Positions 1 to 9,202 of a stretch of 64,000 nt of DNA are shown in pieces; position 1 is the stretch's first letter; each line of letters starts with the position of its first letter. The translations under genes and the position numbers were made by a program. Below the pieces are notes generated by a model. That model was not told where the DNA came from. It searched no databases and worked only from the letters and a program-made list of their open reading frames with translations. Source of the stretch: Paraburkholderia ribeironis (GTDB lineage Bacteria > Pseudomonadota > Gammaproteobacteria > Burkholderiales > Burkholderiaceae); the NCBI RefSeq assembly GCF_900019265.1, contig NZ_CYGX02000028.1, positions 63,153-127,152 of the forward strand. The letters are read 5' to 3'.

Positions 1-376
1 CCGCTTCGGCCTCTGCCGCCACGCCTGCAAGGCGTTCGCCATCGCCAGCTGCTGCAGCGAAATCGTCGTCGCGCTGTGCGGGAATTCGCGCGTGGACGCC
101 GGGCGGTCGAACGCGCGAATTCCCGCGCCGCGCGACGCAATATAGCGGCGCCATCTGACCGGCAAGCTTCGTGCTAGCCCTGTCGGGTCTGGACGCCCTG
201 CCCGTAGACTATCGTCATGGACCGCGCCGACGGTGCTGGCCGGCGCTGCCGCGCAGACCGCAATCCCACGCCCGAGGAACTTGTATAGCCCGCCCGGGGT
301 CGGTTCATGGTCACGCCGCCGAACCCATTCACGGTTCCGGCACATTCTTCCGCACCTGTACCCCGCTTTACACCCT
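1..376. other. Left-edge region without an assignable gene
   Basis: No reading frame here resembles a family I recognise. A minus-strand frame stays open from about base 157 off the left edge and uses GC-rich codons, so the 5' part of a divergent gene could lie here, but nothing in its translation is diagnostic. The region also carries the upstream sequence of the MscS gene that starts at 377. Confidence 0.4.
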
Positions 377-3025
377 ATGCGCACACTACTTCACGCCTGG
401 CTTCTCATTCTTCTCGCGATCGGCGCCGCGCCGGCGAGCGCTGCGGTGGCCACGCCCGCAGCACCGGCTACCAAGGCCACAGCGAAAGCCGCAGCGGACT
501 CCGGCACCACAGTCACCCTGACGCCCGAGCAGGCTCGCGAGGCCCTCTCCGTTCTCAACGATCCCAAACGCCGCGCGCAAGTCGCCGATACGCTGCAGGC
601 GATCGCCGCCGCCGGCGCCCTCAGCGCGCCGCCCGCAGGCGCGGCCGCGCCGCCGGCCGCATCGGCTCCCGCTGCAGCCGCCCTTCCCGCGGCCTTCCAG
701 TCCAATGGACTCGCGTCGCAAATGGCCCGTGAGGGCGCGAGTTGGGCGATGCGGCTCGGCCAATCATTGCGCGGATCGGTCGCCGCGCTGCTCGACGTCG
801 CGTCGGTACGCGCGTGGTGGAACTGGCAGCTGACCAACCCGCATGCGCGCGGCGTGCTGATCAACGTCGTCTGGTCGCTGCTGGCCGCACTGGTGCCGGC
901 GCTCGTGCTCGAATGGCTGGCGCGGCGTCTGCTGCGCCGGGCGTACCTCGCGCTCGCCGCGCGTCGCGAGCGCGACCGGCAGAACGAACTGGACGACGAC
1001 GACGCGCAAGGCGATCTGCCGTTCGACACCGTGCCGCAACCAGCACACGCGCGGCGTGCCGCGCCACCGCTGCCGCCCGTGCGGGGGGCGCAGGCCGACG
1101 CCGCCGGCACCTCGAGCAAAGCCGAAGAGGTCCAAGCCAGGGGCCAGCGCAACGCCGCGCATCACTGGACGTTGCTACAGCGTTTGCCACGCGCGCTGGT
1201 GATCACGGTGCTGCGGCTCGTGCCGCTCGCGGTGTTCGTCGGCGCGGCGAGCGCGCTGCTGTCGGTCCTCACCGACAACGGCACCCCGCAAGACCGCGCG
1301 GTCGATTCGCTGATCGACATCTACGCGCTGTGCCGCGTGATCGCGATCATCGGCAGCTTCTTTCTGCAACCCGCCGCGCCGCGTCTGCGGCTCCTGCGCA
1401 TGAGCGACGAGTGGGCCGCGTTCGTACAGAGCTGGATCGTGCGGATCGTCAGCGTGGTCGGCGCCGGCGTTGCGCTCGCCGAGGTCGCGCAGGCGCTCGG
1501 TCTGAACGACGCCGCGCATCTCGCGTTGTTGAAAGTCGTCGCGCTCGCCGGCCACGTGATGATCTCGATCCTGATCCTGCAATGCGCGAAGCCAGTCGGC
1601 GAATGGATCCGCCAGCGCTTCGCCACGCAGGAATCGCTGCAGATGGTCAGCCACGCGTTCGCGGATGCGTGGGCGTGGTTCACGGTCGCGATCGTCATGG
1701 CGCTGTGGTTCGTCTGGGCCTTCGACGTGCAGAACGGCTACCACGCGCTAGTGCATATCGGCGGCTGGACCCTCGCGGTACTGGTCGGCGCGCGAATCGC
1801 GTCGATCGTGATCTTCGGCGCGCTCGCCCGCGTCTTCGAGGTGCAGGACGATGCGCAGAAATCGCTCGTGCATGAGCACGCGTATCGCTATTACCCGCTG
1901 CTGCGCCGGGTGGTCAGCTGGGTCATCGGCATCGTCACCACGTTCGTGCTGCTGCAGCTATGGGGCGTCGATGTCGTCGACCTGTTCCGTTCCGGCACGA
2001 TCGGCCATCGGCTCGCGTCGGCACTCGCCACCATCGGCGTGGCCGCGGTCATTGCGCTGATCGTGTGGGAAGTCGTCAACCTGTCGGTCGAGCGGCGGCT
2101 GGGCCTCTGGACCAGCAGCGGCGATTTCGTGCGTGCCGCGCGCTTGCGCACGCTGCTGCCGATGCTGCGCACCACGCTGTTCTGTGTGATCGCGCTGGTA
2201 GTGGTGCTCACCGTGCTGAGCGAACTGGGCCTGAACATCGGACCGCTGCTGGCCGGTGCGAGCATCTTCGGTGTCGCGCTCGGCTTCGGCTCGCAAAAAC
2301 TGGTGCAGGACTTCATCACAGGTATTTTCCTGTTGATGGAAAACGCGATGCAGGTAGGCGACTGGGTCACGGTCGCGGGAGTGTCCGGCACCGTCGAATA
2401 TCTGTCGATCCGTACCGTGCGGCTGCGCGGCAGCGACGGTTCGTTGTTCACGGTGCCGTTCAGTTCGGTGTCGACGGTGAACAACACCAATCGCGGGCTC
2501 GGCAACGCCGCGGTGAGAGTCAGCATCAGATTCGGCCAGGACGTCGATCAGGCGATCAGCACGCTCAAGGAGATCGGTGCATCGCTGCGCGCGGACGACA
2601 AGTTCAAGGACGGCATCCTGTCCGACTTCGCCTTCTGGGGCGTCGACGCGGTGGACGGTTCGGCCGTCACGCTCGCCGGCCAGATGCAGTGCCGCGATAC
2701 CGCGCGCTGGGGCGTGCAGCGCGAATTCAACCGGCGCATCGTCGACCGCTTCAGCGAACGCGGTATCGAGATCTCGAATCCGCAACGCAATCTGCTGACG
2801 TGGGATGCGCAAGGCGCGGCGGCGAAGTTTGAAGCAGGCGAGCCGTCCGCGGGGACGCTGAAGAACACGCCGACGCGCACACCACCCGCCGATGGTGCCG
2901 TTGCGCGCAGCGCCGCGGCCCATCGGGGCGATGCGCCGGTGGAAAACCAAATACCCGTCGACCCCGTACCGGCTGGTGGCGCCGGCACGCCTGCCAATCC
3001 AGGCTCGACCTCGCCGCATCGGTGA
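377..3025 (+). CDS. Large MscS-family mechanosensitive channel (YbiO-like)
   Basis: Inner-membrane channel that opens on membrane tension and releases solutes after osmotic downshift. The ATG at 377 is chosen because it begins a typical signal peptide (hydrophobic core, then APASAA); longer upstream frames have arginine-rich non-protein-like sequence. After an Ala/Pro-rich periplasmic stretch come many membrane segments, and at about residues 624-700 the MscS pore helix and beta domain (GASIFGVALGFGSQKLVQDF, then GDWVTVAGVSGTVE and the FTVPFSSVSTVNN strand). About 882 residues, longer than E. coli YbiO (about 740), partly through a Pro/Ala-rich C-terminal tail. It is a single gene, facing the helicase gene convergently. 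Family membership is clear; the exact paralogue is inferred. Confidence 0.88.
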   Translation: MRTLLHAWLLILLAIGAAPASAAVATPAAPATKATAKAAADSGTTVTLTPEQAREALSVLNDPKRRAQVADTLQAIAAAGALSAPPAGAAAPPAASAPAAAALPAAFQSNGLASQMAREGASWAMRLGQSLRGSVAALLDVASVRAWWNWQLTNPHARGVLINVVWSLLAALVPALVLEWLARRLLRRAYLALAARRERDRQNELDDDDAQGDLPFDTVPQPAHARRAAPPLPPVRGAQADAAGTSSKAEEVQARGQRNAAHHWTLLQRLPRALVITVLRLVPLAVFVGAASALLSVLTDNGTPQDRAVDSLIDIYALCRVIAIIGSFFLQPAAPRLRLLRMSDEWAAFVQSWIVRIVSVVGAGVALAEVAQALGLNDAAHLALLKVVALAGHVMISILILQCAKPVGEWIRQRFATQESLQMVSHAFADAWAWFTVAIVMALWFVWAFDVQNGYHALVHIGGWTLAVLVGARIASIVIFGALARVFEVQDDAQKSLVHEHAYRYYPLLRRVVSWVIGIVTTFVLLQLWGVDVVDLFRSGTIGHRLASALATIGVAAVIALIVWEVVNLSVERRLGLWTSSGDFVRAARLRTLLPMLRTTLFCVIALVVVLTVLSELGLNIGPLLAGASIFGVALGFGSQKLVQDFITGIFLLMENAMQVGDWVTVAGVSGTVEYLSIRTVRLRGSDGSLFTVPFSSVSTVNNTNRGLGNAAVRVSIRFGQDVDQAISTLKEIGASLRADDKFKDGILSDFAFWGVDAVDGSAVTLAGQMQCRDTARWGVQREFNRRIVDRFSERGIEISNPQRNLLTWDAQGAAAKFEAGEPSAGTLKNTPTRTPPADGAVARSAAAHRGDAPVENQIPVDPVPAGGAGTPANPGSTSPHR

Positions 3026-3073
3026 TGCAGAGAAAATCATGGGCGGCGCGCTTGCGGCGACGGGCGGGTTGCC

Positions 3074-4867
3074 CTACCGCACCTGCCACCAGCGCGGCAA
3101 CAACCGCCGCACGTCGGCACGCCGATACCGGTCGTCGATCAGATGCACCACACCCTGATCGCGCTCCGTGCGAATCACGCGGCCAGCCGCCTGCACCACC
3201 TTCTGCAAGCCCGGGTACAGATACATGTAGTCGTAGCCATTGCCGAAGCGCGCATCCATCGTGCGGCGCATCTGTTCGTTGACATCGTTGATTTGCGGCA
3301 ACCCGAGCGTCGCGATGAACGCGCCGATCAACTGCTGGCCCACCAGATCGACGCCTTCCGAGAATGCGCCGCCGAGCACCGCGAACCCGACGCCCTGATT
3401 CATGGTGCGAAAGCGCGCCAGAAACGCGTCACGCGCGGCTTCGTCCATACCCGGTTGCTGCGCCCAGACCGGCACGCCAGGATGCCGCTCACGCATCAAC
3501 TCGACCACACGCTGCAGATAATCGAAACTGCTCAGGAACCCAAGGTAATTGCCCGGCTGCGCCGCATACTGCTGTGCGATCAGATCGACGATCGGCACCA
3601 GCGAGCGTTCGCGGTCGCGCCAGCGCGTCGATACGTGGCCGGCTACGCGCACCTGCAACTGCTCCGCGCGAAACGGCCCGGCGACGTCGAGCCATTGCGT
3701 CTGCTCCGCAAGCCCAAGCGTATCGCGATAGAAATGGTACGGATTGAGCGTGCCGGAGAACAGCACGGTGGTGCGCGCGACGGCGTAGCGCGGCGCGAGG
3801 AACGGCGCGGGAATCACGTTGCGCACGCAGAGCGTGGCACTGGTCTGGTCGCGCGGCGCGTAGCGATCGGTGGTCAGCGTCACGTCGAAAATCGAGTGCT
3901 CACCGAACTGTTCGGCCAGCGCGACGAAATGCATTGCGTCGAAGAAGAAGCGCAGTGCGGTTTCGTCGATCGAAAGCGGTGCTTCAGCGAGTTGATCGCT
4001 GACTGCACCGATCAGATTCTGCGCCGCCGCAAGCAGTTTGCCGGGGACGTCCGCATAAACCTGGTACGCGTCGGTCTGCGCGCGTTTGACCGCGTTCCAC
4101 TCGCGCTGCAAGCGCTCGAGCGGTTTGCGCAAGCTCGCCGGCGCCGTTTTGCGCGCGAGCCGGAACGCCGCCTGGTCGAGCGACGCGGTGTACATGCGAC
4201 GGGCGCGGTCGAGCAGATTATGCGCCTCGTCCACCAGCACACCGACGCGCCACTGATTGATCTGCGTGAGCGCGTACAGCATCGCGCTGCCGTCGTAGTA
4301 GTAGTTGTAATCGCCGACCACGACGTCGGCCCAGCGCGCCAGCTCCTGCGCCAGATAGTACGGACAGACCTCGTGCGCGAGCGCGGCCGCGCGCACCGCG
4401 GCGCGATCGAGCCGTGAGCCCGACAGCGCCGCGCCGCGCGCCGCATCGAGCCGGTCGTAAAAGCCGCGTGCGAGCGGACAGGACTCGCCGTTGCAGGCTT
4501 TGTCGGGATGCTCGCAGGCTTTGTCGCGTGCGACCAGTTCCAGCGTTCTCAACGCCAATGGCGCACCCGACGACGCGGCGCTGCGATGCAGTGTGTCGAT
4601 TGCGTCGAGCGCGAGCGCGCGGCCCGGCGTCTTCGCAGTCAGGAAGAACACGCGGTCGATCTGGTTCGACGCGCACGCCTTGAGCAACGGAAAGATCGTC
4701 GCGAGCGTCTTGCCGATGCCGGTGGGCGCCTGCGCCATCAGCGGCTTGCCGTCTCGCGCCGCGCGATACACCGCCACCGCCAGCTCGCGCTGCCCGCTAC
4801 GGAATTGTCCATGCGGAAACTGCAATGCGCCTCTTCCTGCACAGCCCAATCGAGAAACCGTTCGCAC
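3074..4867 (-). CDS. DinG/XPD-type ATP-dependent DNA helicase, helicase part
   Basis: Superfamily 2 DNA helicase of the Rad3/XPD/DinG type. Visible are the Q-motif-like FRSGQ, Walker A QAPTGIGKT near residue 45-53 of this frame, the DEAH box (VDEAHN), a cysteine cluster between them that could hold the Fe-S cluster of this family, and C-terminal motif VI (QAAGRVIRTERD). The first in-frame start is a GTG at 4867, but the first ~14 residues are out of register with the family. Homology continues in another frame in the N-terminal piece (4738-5319), so the gene is probably a single ~750-residue protein broken by a frameshift near 4826-4835. It follows the VRR-NUC gene and probably acts with it in DNA repair. 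Confidence 0.75.
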   Translation of the reverse strand: MRTVSRLGCAGRGALQFPHGQFRSGQRELAVAVYRAARDGKPLMAQAPTGIGKTLATIFPLLKACASNQIDRVFFLTAKTPGRALALDAIDTLHRSAASSGAPLALRTLELVARDKACEHPDKACNGESCPLARGFYDRLDAARGAALSGSRLDRAAVRAAALAHEVCPYYLAQELARWADVVVGDYNYYYDGSAMLYALTQINQWRVGVLVDEAHNLLDRARRMYTASLDQAAFRLARKTAPASLRKPLERLQREWNAVKRAQTDAYQVYADVPGKLLAAAQNLIGAVSDQLAEAPLSIDETALRFFFDAMHFVALAEQFGEHSIFDVTLTTDRYAPRDQTSATLCVRNVIPAPFLAPRYAVARTTVLFSGTLNPYHFYRDTLGLAEQTQWLDVAGPFRAEQLQVRVAGHVSTRWRDRERSLVPIVDLIAQQYAAQPGNYLGFLSSFDYLQRVVELMRERHPGVPVWAQQPGMDEAARDAFLARFRTMNQGVGFAVLGGAFSEGVDLVGQQLIGAFIATLGLPQINDVNEQMRRTMDARFGNGYDYMYLYPGLQKVVQAAGRVIRTERDQGVVHLIDDRYRRADVRRLLPRWWQVR

Positions 4868-5319
4868 TGCTCGACGAAGAAAATTTCCAGTTCACGCGCG
4901 GTATGCGTTTGCGTCAGCAGCGTTTCTTTCTGACTGCCGATGTCGAAGTACACCAGCGCGACCGTCAGCCCGTCGAGCCCGCGCGTACGGCACAGCAGAT
5001 GCCCATACACCAGCGCCTGCGCCCAATGCAGCGCACGGTGATTGGCCGGCATCCGCTCCAGCTCGCCGCGATGGGTCTTGACCTCTTCAAGGCGGTTCTC
5101 AGCCGGATCGTAACCGTCGGCGCGTCCGCGCACGGTCAGACCGCGATGCGTGCCCGTCAATGTGATCTCGGTTTCGTAGCCGCTCGCGCGCCGCCCGGCG
5201 ACGGTCACGTGGCCCGCGATGCCTTCAAGCGATGTCGGCGCCGGCGTGAATCGCAGATCCAGGTCGCCGCGCCTCGCGGTGAACTCGCACATCGCCCGCA
5301 CCGCGACCACGTAGGTCAT
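4738..5319 (-). pseudogene. N-terminal part of the same helicase, separated by a frameshift
   Basis: The ATG at 5319 overlaps the stop of the VRR-NUC gene as ATGA, a strong sign of translational coupling and of the true start. The translated ~160 residues (MTYVVAVRAMCEF through CERFLDWAVQEEA) form the conserved N-terminal domain that precedes the helicase core in this family; it carries E-V-K in LEEVKTHRGEL, a PD-(D/E)XK-like signature. Past about 4833 this frame becomes meaningless and stops at 4738, while the helicase sequence (LQFPHGQFRSGQ) carries on in the neighbouring frame from the same nucleotides. A one-base insertion or two-base deletion would restore a single protein. Either a real mutation or a sequence error; no slippery heptamer is visible. 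Confidence 0.65.
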
Positions 5320-7121
5320 GCGCCGGCCTCGCTGTCGAGCCCGGCGACCGGTTGCATCCCGGCGTCGGTTTGCATCAACGTTTCGCCGGCCCAACGCACG
5401 TCGAGCACGCGCACCGGCATGCCGTGCTGCGCACAGAATGCGAGCCAGCGAATCTGGTTGTCCTGCAAGCGGTCGCCGGGACCCTTCACCTCGATCAATT
5501 CATAACGACGCTCGGCCGGCCAGAAACGGATCAGGTCGGGCAAGCCCGAACGGTTGCCGCGGATATCGCGCAGCAGGCGTTCAAACCACAGCTTCAGATG
5601 CGCGGCCGGCAGACAGTCGAGCGCCTGCGCGACGAGTTGCGGCGTCAGCATCGCCCAGAACACGAACGGCGATTGCAGACCCGCCTTGCTGTGCAAATGC
5701 CGTTGTATCGTCTCGCGATAAACGCCGCTGTCGAGTTGCGCGAGACACGCGGCGAACTGCTCCGCGCGGCGCGCATGAAAATCCGGCGCGTGCAGATCGG
5801 CGGGGCCGCGCTGGAATGGATGAAAAAACGCGCCCGGCAACGCCGCGAAAACCGGTTCCCAACACAGCAAGCCGAATAGCGAGTTGATCAGCGCGTTCTC
5901 GACATAGTGCACCGGCGCCGTGTCGCAGCTCAGATGATCGCGCGCCAGGTATTCGACCGCCTGAGGGGTCTCGGGCTTCGGCAGCACCAGCGTGCTGCGC
6001 TCGACCGGGCGTGCCGCCGGCGCGCGCCGCGCCGGCTCGCCGCGCTTGCGCCGCAAACGCGGCAGCATGCGGGCGACCCGTTGCGCCTCTTCCTCACTTT
6101 CAGGAGCGACGGCGGCTTGCGAGGCCAGTGCGAACGCATCGTCGAAGCGTTCGCTGCGTTCGAGCACACGCATGCGCCGATGACGCGCGCCGGGCCACAC
6201 GCAGCTTTGATACACAGCGAGCGCGGCGGCCCAATCCTGCCGATGCTCGCATTCCTGACCGATACGGAACAGCAATTTCGCACGCCGCGTTTCGAGCCAC
6301 GGATTCGCGGTTTCGATCGCGCCGACGCGGGCGACGAGTTCGTCGAGCGCCGTCGGCGCAGCGTCGATCGGCAGCCGCTCGAGGGCTTCGCGGCATGCAT
6401 GCAACGCGAGATAGACGTCGACGTCCGCGCGTTGCTGAAATGCGCGCGACGAAGGCGCGAACGCCACTTTCTCATACTGAAACACGCCGAGATCGGCTAA
6501 TACGAACTCCGACCAGTCCTGCTGCAAATTGCCGAAGAACATCAGACGCAGGCGTTCGCAGAGCGGCGCAATCACGACATGAAAAATCTGATCCGTGGCG
6601 TGCTGGTGCCATGCGCGTAGCGGACGCGGCACGCAAGCTTGTGCGTCGCCGCTGTGATCGCTTTGATAAAACGGGCGCAGCGTCTCCAGCAGCTCCGGTT
6701 TGCGCAGGTTTTTTGCGCCAGGGACTAACGCAAGCGCGTCGGCGAAGATATCCAGCAACTGCGGCCGCGTGCTGAGTGCGAACAGGTCGTCGAGCGTGAG
6801 CTGCGGTTCGGTGTCGATCCAGCCGAGTGCCACCATCGGCGCGACCGCCTGCAATGGGCAACCGATCTCCTCATACGACAAACGGCTCGCGCGGAACAGC
6901 ACGCCTTTGCGCATCAGCATGCGCACCAGCAGCGCGCGAGATGCTTGCGGCAAATTCGCGAAGGCGTCGAGGAACGCGTGCTCGTGCGCATCGAGCAGAT
7001 CGTCGTAACGCGTGGCGAGCCACGCCAGCGCGCGCTCGAAGTTCAGCAGGTAATAGAGAACGTCAGAGGGAACGTCAGGGAGAACATCCGAGCGAACTTC
7101 TGACGGAATATCGGTTGCCAC
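5316..7121 (-). CDS. VRR-NUC domain nuclease, FAN1-like
   Basis: Bacterial homologue of FAN1, a structure-specific nuclease for interstrand cross-links and branched DNA. The C-terminal ~60 residues carry the VRR-NUC signature: PDLIRFWP, then ELIEVKGPGDRLQDNQIRW, giving the metal-binding D...E-V-K core and the downstream Q. The N-terminal part is alpha-helical and TPR-like, as in FAN1. About 601 residues with a GTG start at 7121; no better ATG lies nearby. The stop overlaps the start of the downstream helicase (ATGA), so the two are one operon. A LexA-type operator lies 17 bp upstream of the start, so damage-induced expression is likely. Confidence 0.85.
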   Translation of the reverse strand: MATDIPSEVRSDVLPDVPSDVLYYLLNFERALAWLATRYDDLLDAHEHAFLDAFANLPQASRALLVRMLMRKGVLFRASRLSYEEIGCPLQAVAPMVALGWIDTEPQLTLDDLFALSTRPQLLDIFADALALVPGAKNLRKPELLETLRPFYQSDHSGDAQACVPRPLRAWHQHATDQIFHVVIAPLCERLRLMFFGNLQQDWSEFVLADLGVFQYEKVAFAPSSRAFQQRADVDVYLALHACREALERLPIDAAPTALDELVARVGAIETANPWLETRRAKLLFRIGQECEHRQDWAAALAVYQSCVWPGARHRRMRVLERSERFDDAFALASQAAVAPESEEEAQRVARMLPRLRRKRGEPARRAPAARPVERSTLVLPKPETPQAVEYLARDHLSCDTAPVHYVENALINSLFGLLCWEPVFAALPGAFFHPFQRGPADLHAPDFHARRAEQFAACLAQLDSGVYRETIQRHLHSKAGLQSPFVFWAMLTPQLVAQALDCLPAAHLKLWFERLLRDIRGNRSGLPDLIRFWPAERRYELIEVKGPGDRLQDNQIRWLAFCAQHGMPVRVLDVRWAGETLMQTDAGMQPVAGLDSEAGA

Positions 7122-7137
7122 GGGCTTTTTGCACGAC

Positions 7138-7153
7138 CTGTATGTTTATACAG
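7138..7153 (-). promoter_or_regulatory. LexA (SOS) box upstream of the VRR-NUC/helicase operon
   Basis: CTGTATGTTTATACAG matches the proteobacterial LexA consensus CTGT-N8-ACAG exactly and has the AT-rich alternating core of strong sites. It lies directly in front of the GTG start of the nuclease gene, where LexA would block transcription until DNA damage. Confidence 0.8.
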
Positions 7154-7239
7154 TGATGATAGCAAAGTCCGTGGCGGGGTCTAGCGATGGGAACTGCGTA
7201 ACTTCGGGCGGCGCAGAACGCACCCACTGCAAATGACGC

Positions 7240-7824
7240 CTAAGCCGCCACCCACACCACCGTCAGCGAGCGCACGCCCTGTGCGCCGCGAATCAATACG
7301 CCTTCGATATCGGCGGTCGCGGAAGGTCCGGTCACGAGCGCGGCGTAACGCGCATCACGAAAGTCGTCACGTAGGTAAACGTCCTGCAAGCCGTCGAGCA
7401 GTTGCGCGGGATCGAGCAGCACGACCAGATGCTGGACGATGTAGCCGAGCGCATTCACTACATACTCGCGTTCGCTGAGCCAGACCGAGCCAGTTTCGGC
7501 GACGCCGAAACGTGCCCGCACCACGCCAACGTCGACGTCCTGCAACGAAGCGGGCTCCGTGTCGGCCGTGAGCACGCGCGTGCCCTGCAGTTCCGGGATT
7601 GCCGACGCAATCGACGCGCCGGCGCCAAAGCGCTCGCGAATCAATCCGCTCACGTCGCTCGCGCACGCTGCTTCGATGCAACTGCCGCCCATCGCCTGCA
7701 GCGCCGCCGCGAAACGGGCACGCAGATCGCCGCCCGCAGAGTCGAACCGCGGCACCTCGGGACGCGGCCGGCCCGGCGGTTGCGCTTGGCGCACCTTGGC
7801 GAGAAAGGCCTCACGCGTTGTCAT
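7240..7824 (-). CDS. lutC: Lactate utilisation protein C (LUD domain)
   Basis: LutC/YkgG-family LUD-domain protein, third subunit of the LutABC iron-sulfur complex that oxidises L-lactate to pyruvate. Start ATG at 7824 is chosen for the cggaggtaac Shine-Dalgarno seven bases ahead and because the protein then begins with the usual short helix (MTTREAFLAKVRQAQ). It has the family features GVVRARFGVAETGSVWL and a C-terminal GPSATADIEGVLIRGAQGVRSL motif. 194 residues, normal length. The start lies 14 bases inside the end of lutB, so it is co-translated with it. Confidence 0.92.
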   Translation of the reverse strand: MTTREAFLAKVRQAQPPGRPRPEVPRFDSAGGDLRARFAAALQAMGGSCIEAACASDVSGLIRERFGAGASIASAIPELQGTRVLTADTEPASLQDVDVGVVRARFGVAETGSVWLSEREYVVNALGYIVQHLVVLLDPAQLLDGLQDVYLRDDFRDARYAALVTGPSATADIEGVLIRGAQGVRSLTVVWVAA

Positions 7825-9202
7825 CGTTACCTCCGCGATTCTTCCTGTACCAGGCATGGAAGGTCTGCTTGGGCGCCTCTGGCAACTCACGCTGCCTGCC
7901 CCAGATATTGAGCGGGTTATACAGCACGAAATTCGGCAGCAGCCGCAACGCGCTACCCATCGACGACACCGTCGCGCGGTACAAGGTCGGACTCGCCAGC
8001 AGCCGCCCTGCCATCTTCAACACTTCCTGCTTGACGAACGGCACCTCATGGCGCTCGGCGATCACCGTGCGCCATTTGTAGATCTGCTCGTGAATGTTGA
8101 TCTTCACCGGACACACGTTGGTGCAACTGCCGTTGAGCGTCGACGCGAACGGCAATGCGCTGTAGCGTTTGAGATCGAAAGTCGGATTGATGATCGCGCC
8201 GATTGGCCCCGAGTAGGTCCCGCCATACGACAGCCCGCCGCTGCGCCGATACACCGGACAGGTGTTCATGCACGCGCCGCAGCGAATGCATTTGAGCGAG
8301 TACCAGAAGTCCTCCATCGCGAGCCGCTCCGAGCGGCCATGATCGACGAGGATGTAGTGCATCTCGGTGCCCGGACGCGGCGCGCGAAAATGCGAGGTGT
8401 ATTGCGTAATCGGCGAGCCGAGCGCACTGCGTGACAACATGCGGATGAACACGCCGAGATCCGCTACCCTTGGAACCAGCTTCTCGATACCAATCGACAC
8501 GATATGCAACGGCGGCACGTTCGCCGACAGGTCCGCATTGCCTTCGTTAGTACACACAACGACCGTGCCCGTCTGCGCCACCGCGAAATTGCAGCCGGTC
8601 ATGCCCGCCGTTTTTTCGCGCACGAAGTACGGACGTGTGTTCATCCGCTGGCTTTCGGCGAGGTAGTGAATGTCGCTATTTTGCGGATCGGTGCCGATGG
8701 TCCGCCCGAACAGTTCGGCGACATCGGCGCGCAGTTTGTGGACCGCAGGCACCACCATGTGACTCGGGTCCTGATGGTCGAGCTGCTGGATGCGCTCGCC
8801 CAGATCCGTCTCCATCACCGTGATGCCGCGCGGTTCGAGATACTCGCGCATCCTGCATTCGTCGGTGAGCATCGACTTGCTTTTGACGAGTGTCGTCATG
8901 CCGCGCCCGGACATGATCTTGTGCACGAGCGCGTTGTGCTCCTCGGCGGTGGCGGCCCAATGCACCACCACGCCATTGGCCTCGGCCGCCGCAGCGAACT
9001 GCTCGAGATAGTCCGACAGATGCGATAGCGTATGTTCCTTGATGCCCGAGGCCAGCTCACGCAGCGTTTCCCATTCCGCGATGCCATGCGCCTGCGCATC
9101 GCGCTTCTCACGCAAATCCCACAGACGTCTGTCGTGAAACGCGACGTGCTCCGTCTTCCTGATGAAAGCGCCGGCGGCTTTCGCGTGATCGATCCGGCTC
9201 AT
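7811..9202 (-). CDS. lutB: Lactate utilisation iron-sulfur protein B
   Basis: LutB/YkgF: an LUD domain followed by two 4Fe-4S clusters. The cluster ligands are visible as CIRCGACMNTCPVYR and later GSCTNVCPVKINIHEQIYKWR. LUD-domain landmarks include GMTTLVKSKSMLTDE and AVAQTGTVVVCTNEGN. The ATG at 9202 overlaps the lutA stop as ATGA, giving 463 residues; the longer upstream frame is arginine-rich and not family-like. Works in the cytoplasm with LutA and LutC in L-lactate oxidation. Confidence 0.94.
   Translation of the reverse strand: MSRIDHAKAAGAFIRKTEHVAFHDRRLWDLREKRDAQAHGIAEWETLRELASGIKEHTLSHLSDYLEQFAAAAEANGVVVHWAATAEEHNALVHKIMSGRGMTTLVKSKSMLTDECRMREYLEPRGITVMETDLGERIQQLDHQDPSHMVVPAVHKLRADVAELFGRTIGTDPQNSDIHYLAESQRMNTRPYFVREKTAGMTGCNFAVAQTGTVVVCTNEGNADLSANVPPLHIVSIGIEKLVPRVADLGVFIRMLSRSALGSPITQYTSHFRAPRPGTEMHYILVDHGRSERLAMEDFWYSLKCIRCGACMNTCPVYRRSGGLSYGGTYSGPIGAIINPTFDLKRYSALPFASTLNGSCTNVCPVKINIHEQIYKWRTVIAERHEVPFVKQEVLKMAGRLLASPTLYRATVSSMGSALRLLPNFVLYNPLNIWGRQRELPEAPKQTFHAWYRKNRGGNDDNA

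Noticed and set aside
171..521. Arg/Pro-rich frames overlapping the MscS start
   Set aside because: No signal peptide or family match; the ATG at 377 explains the region better.
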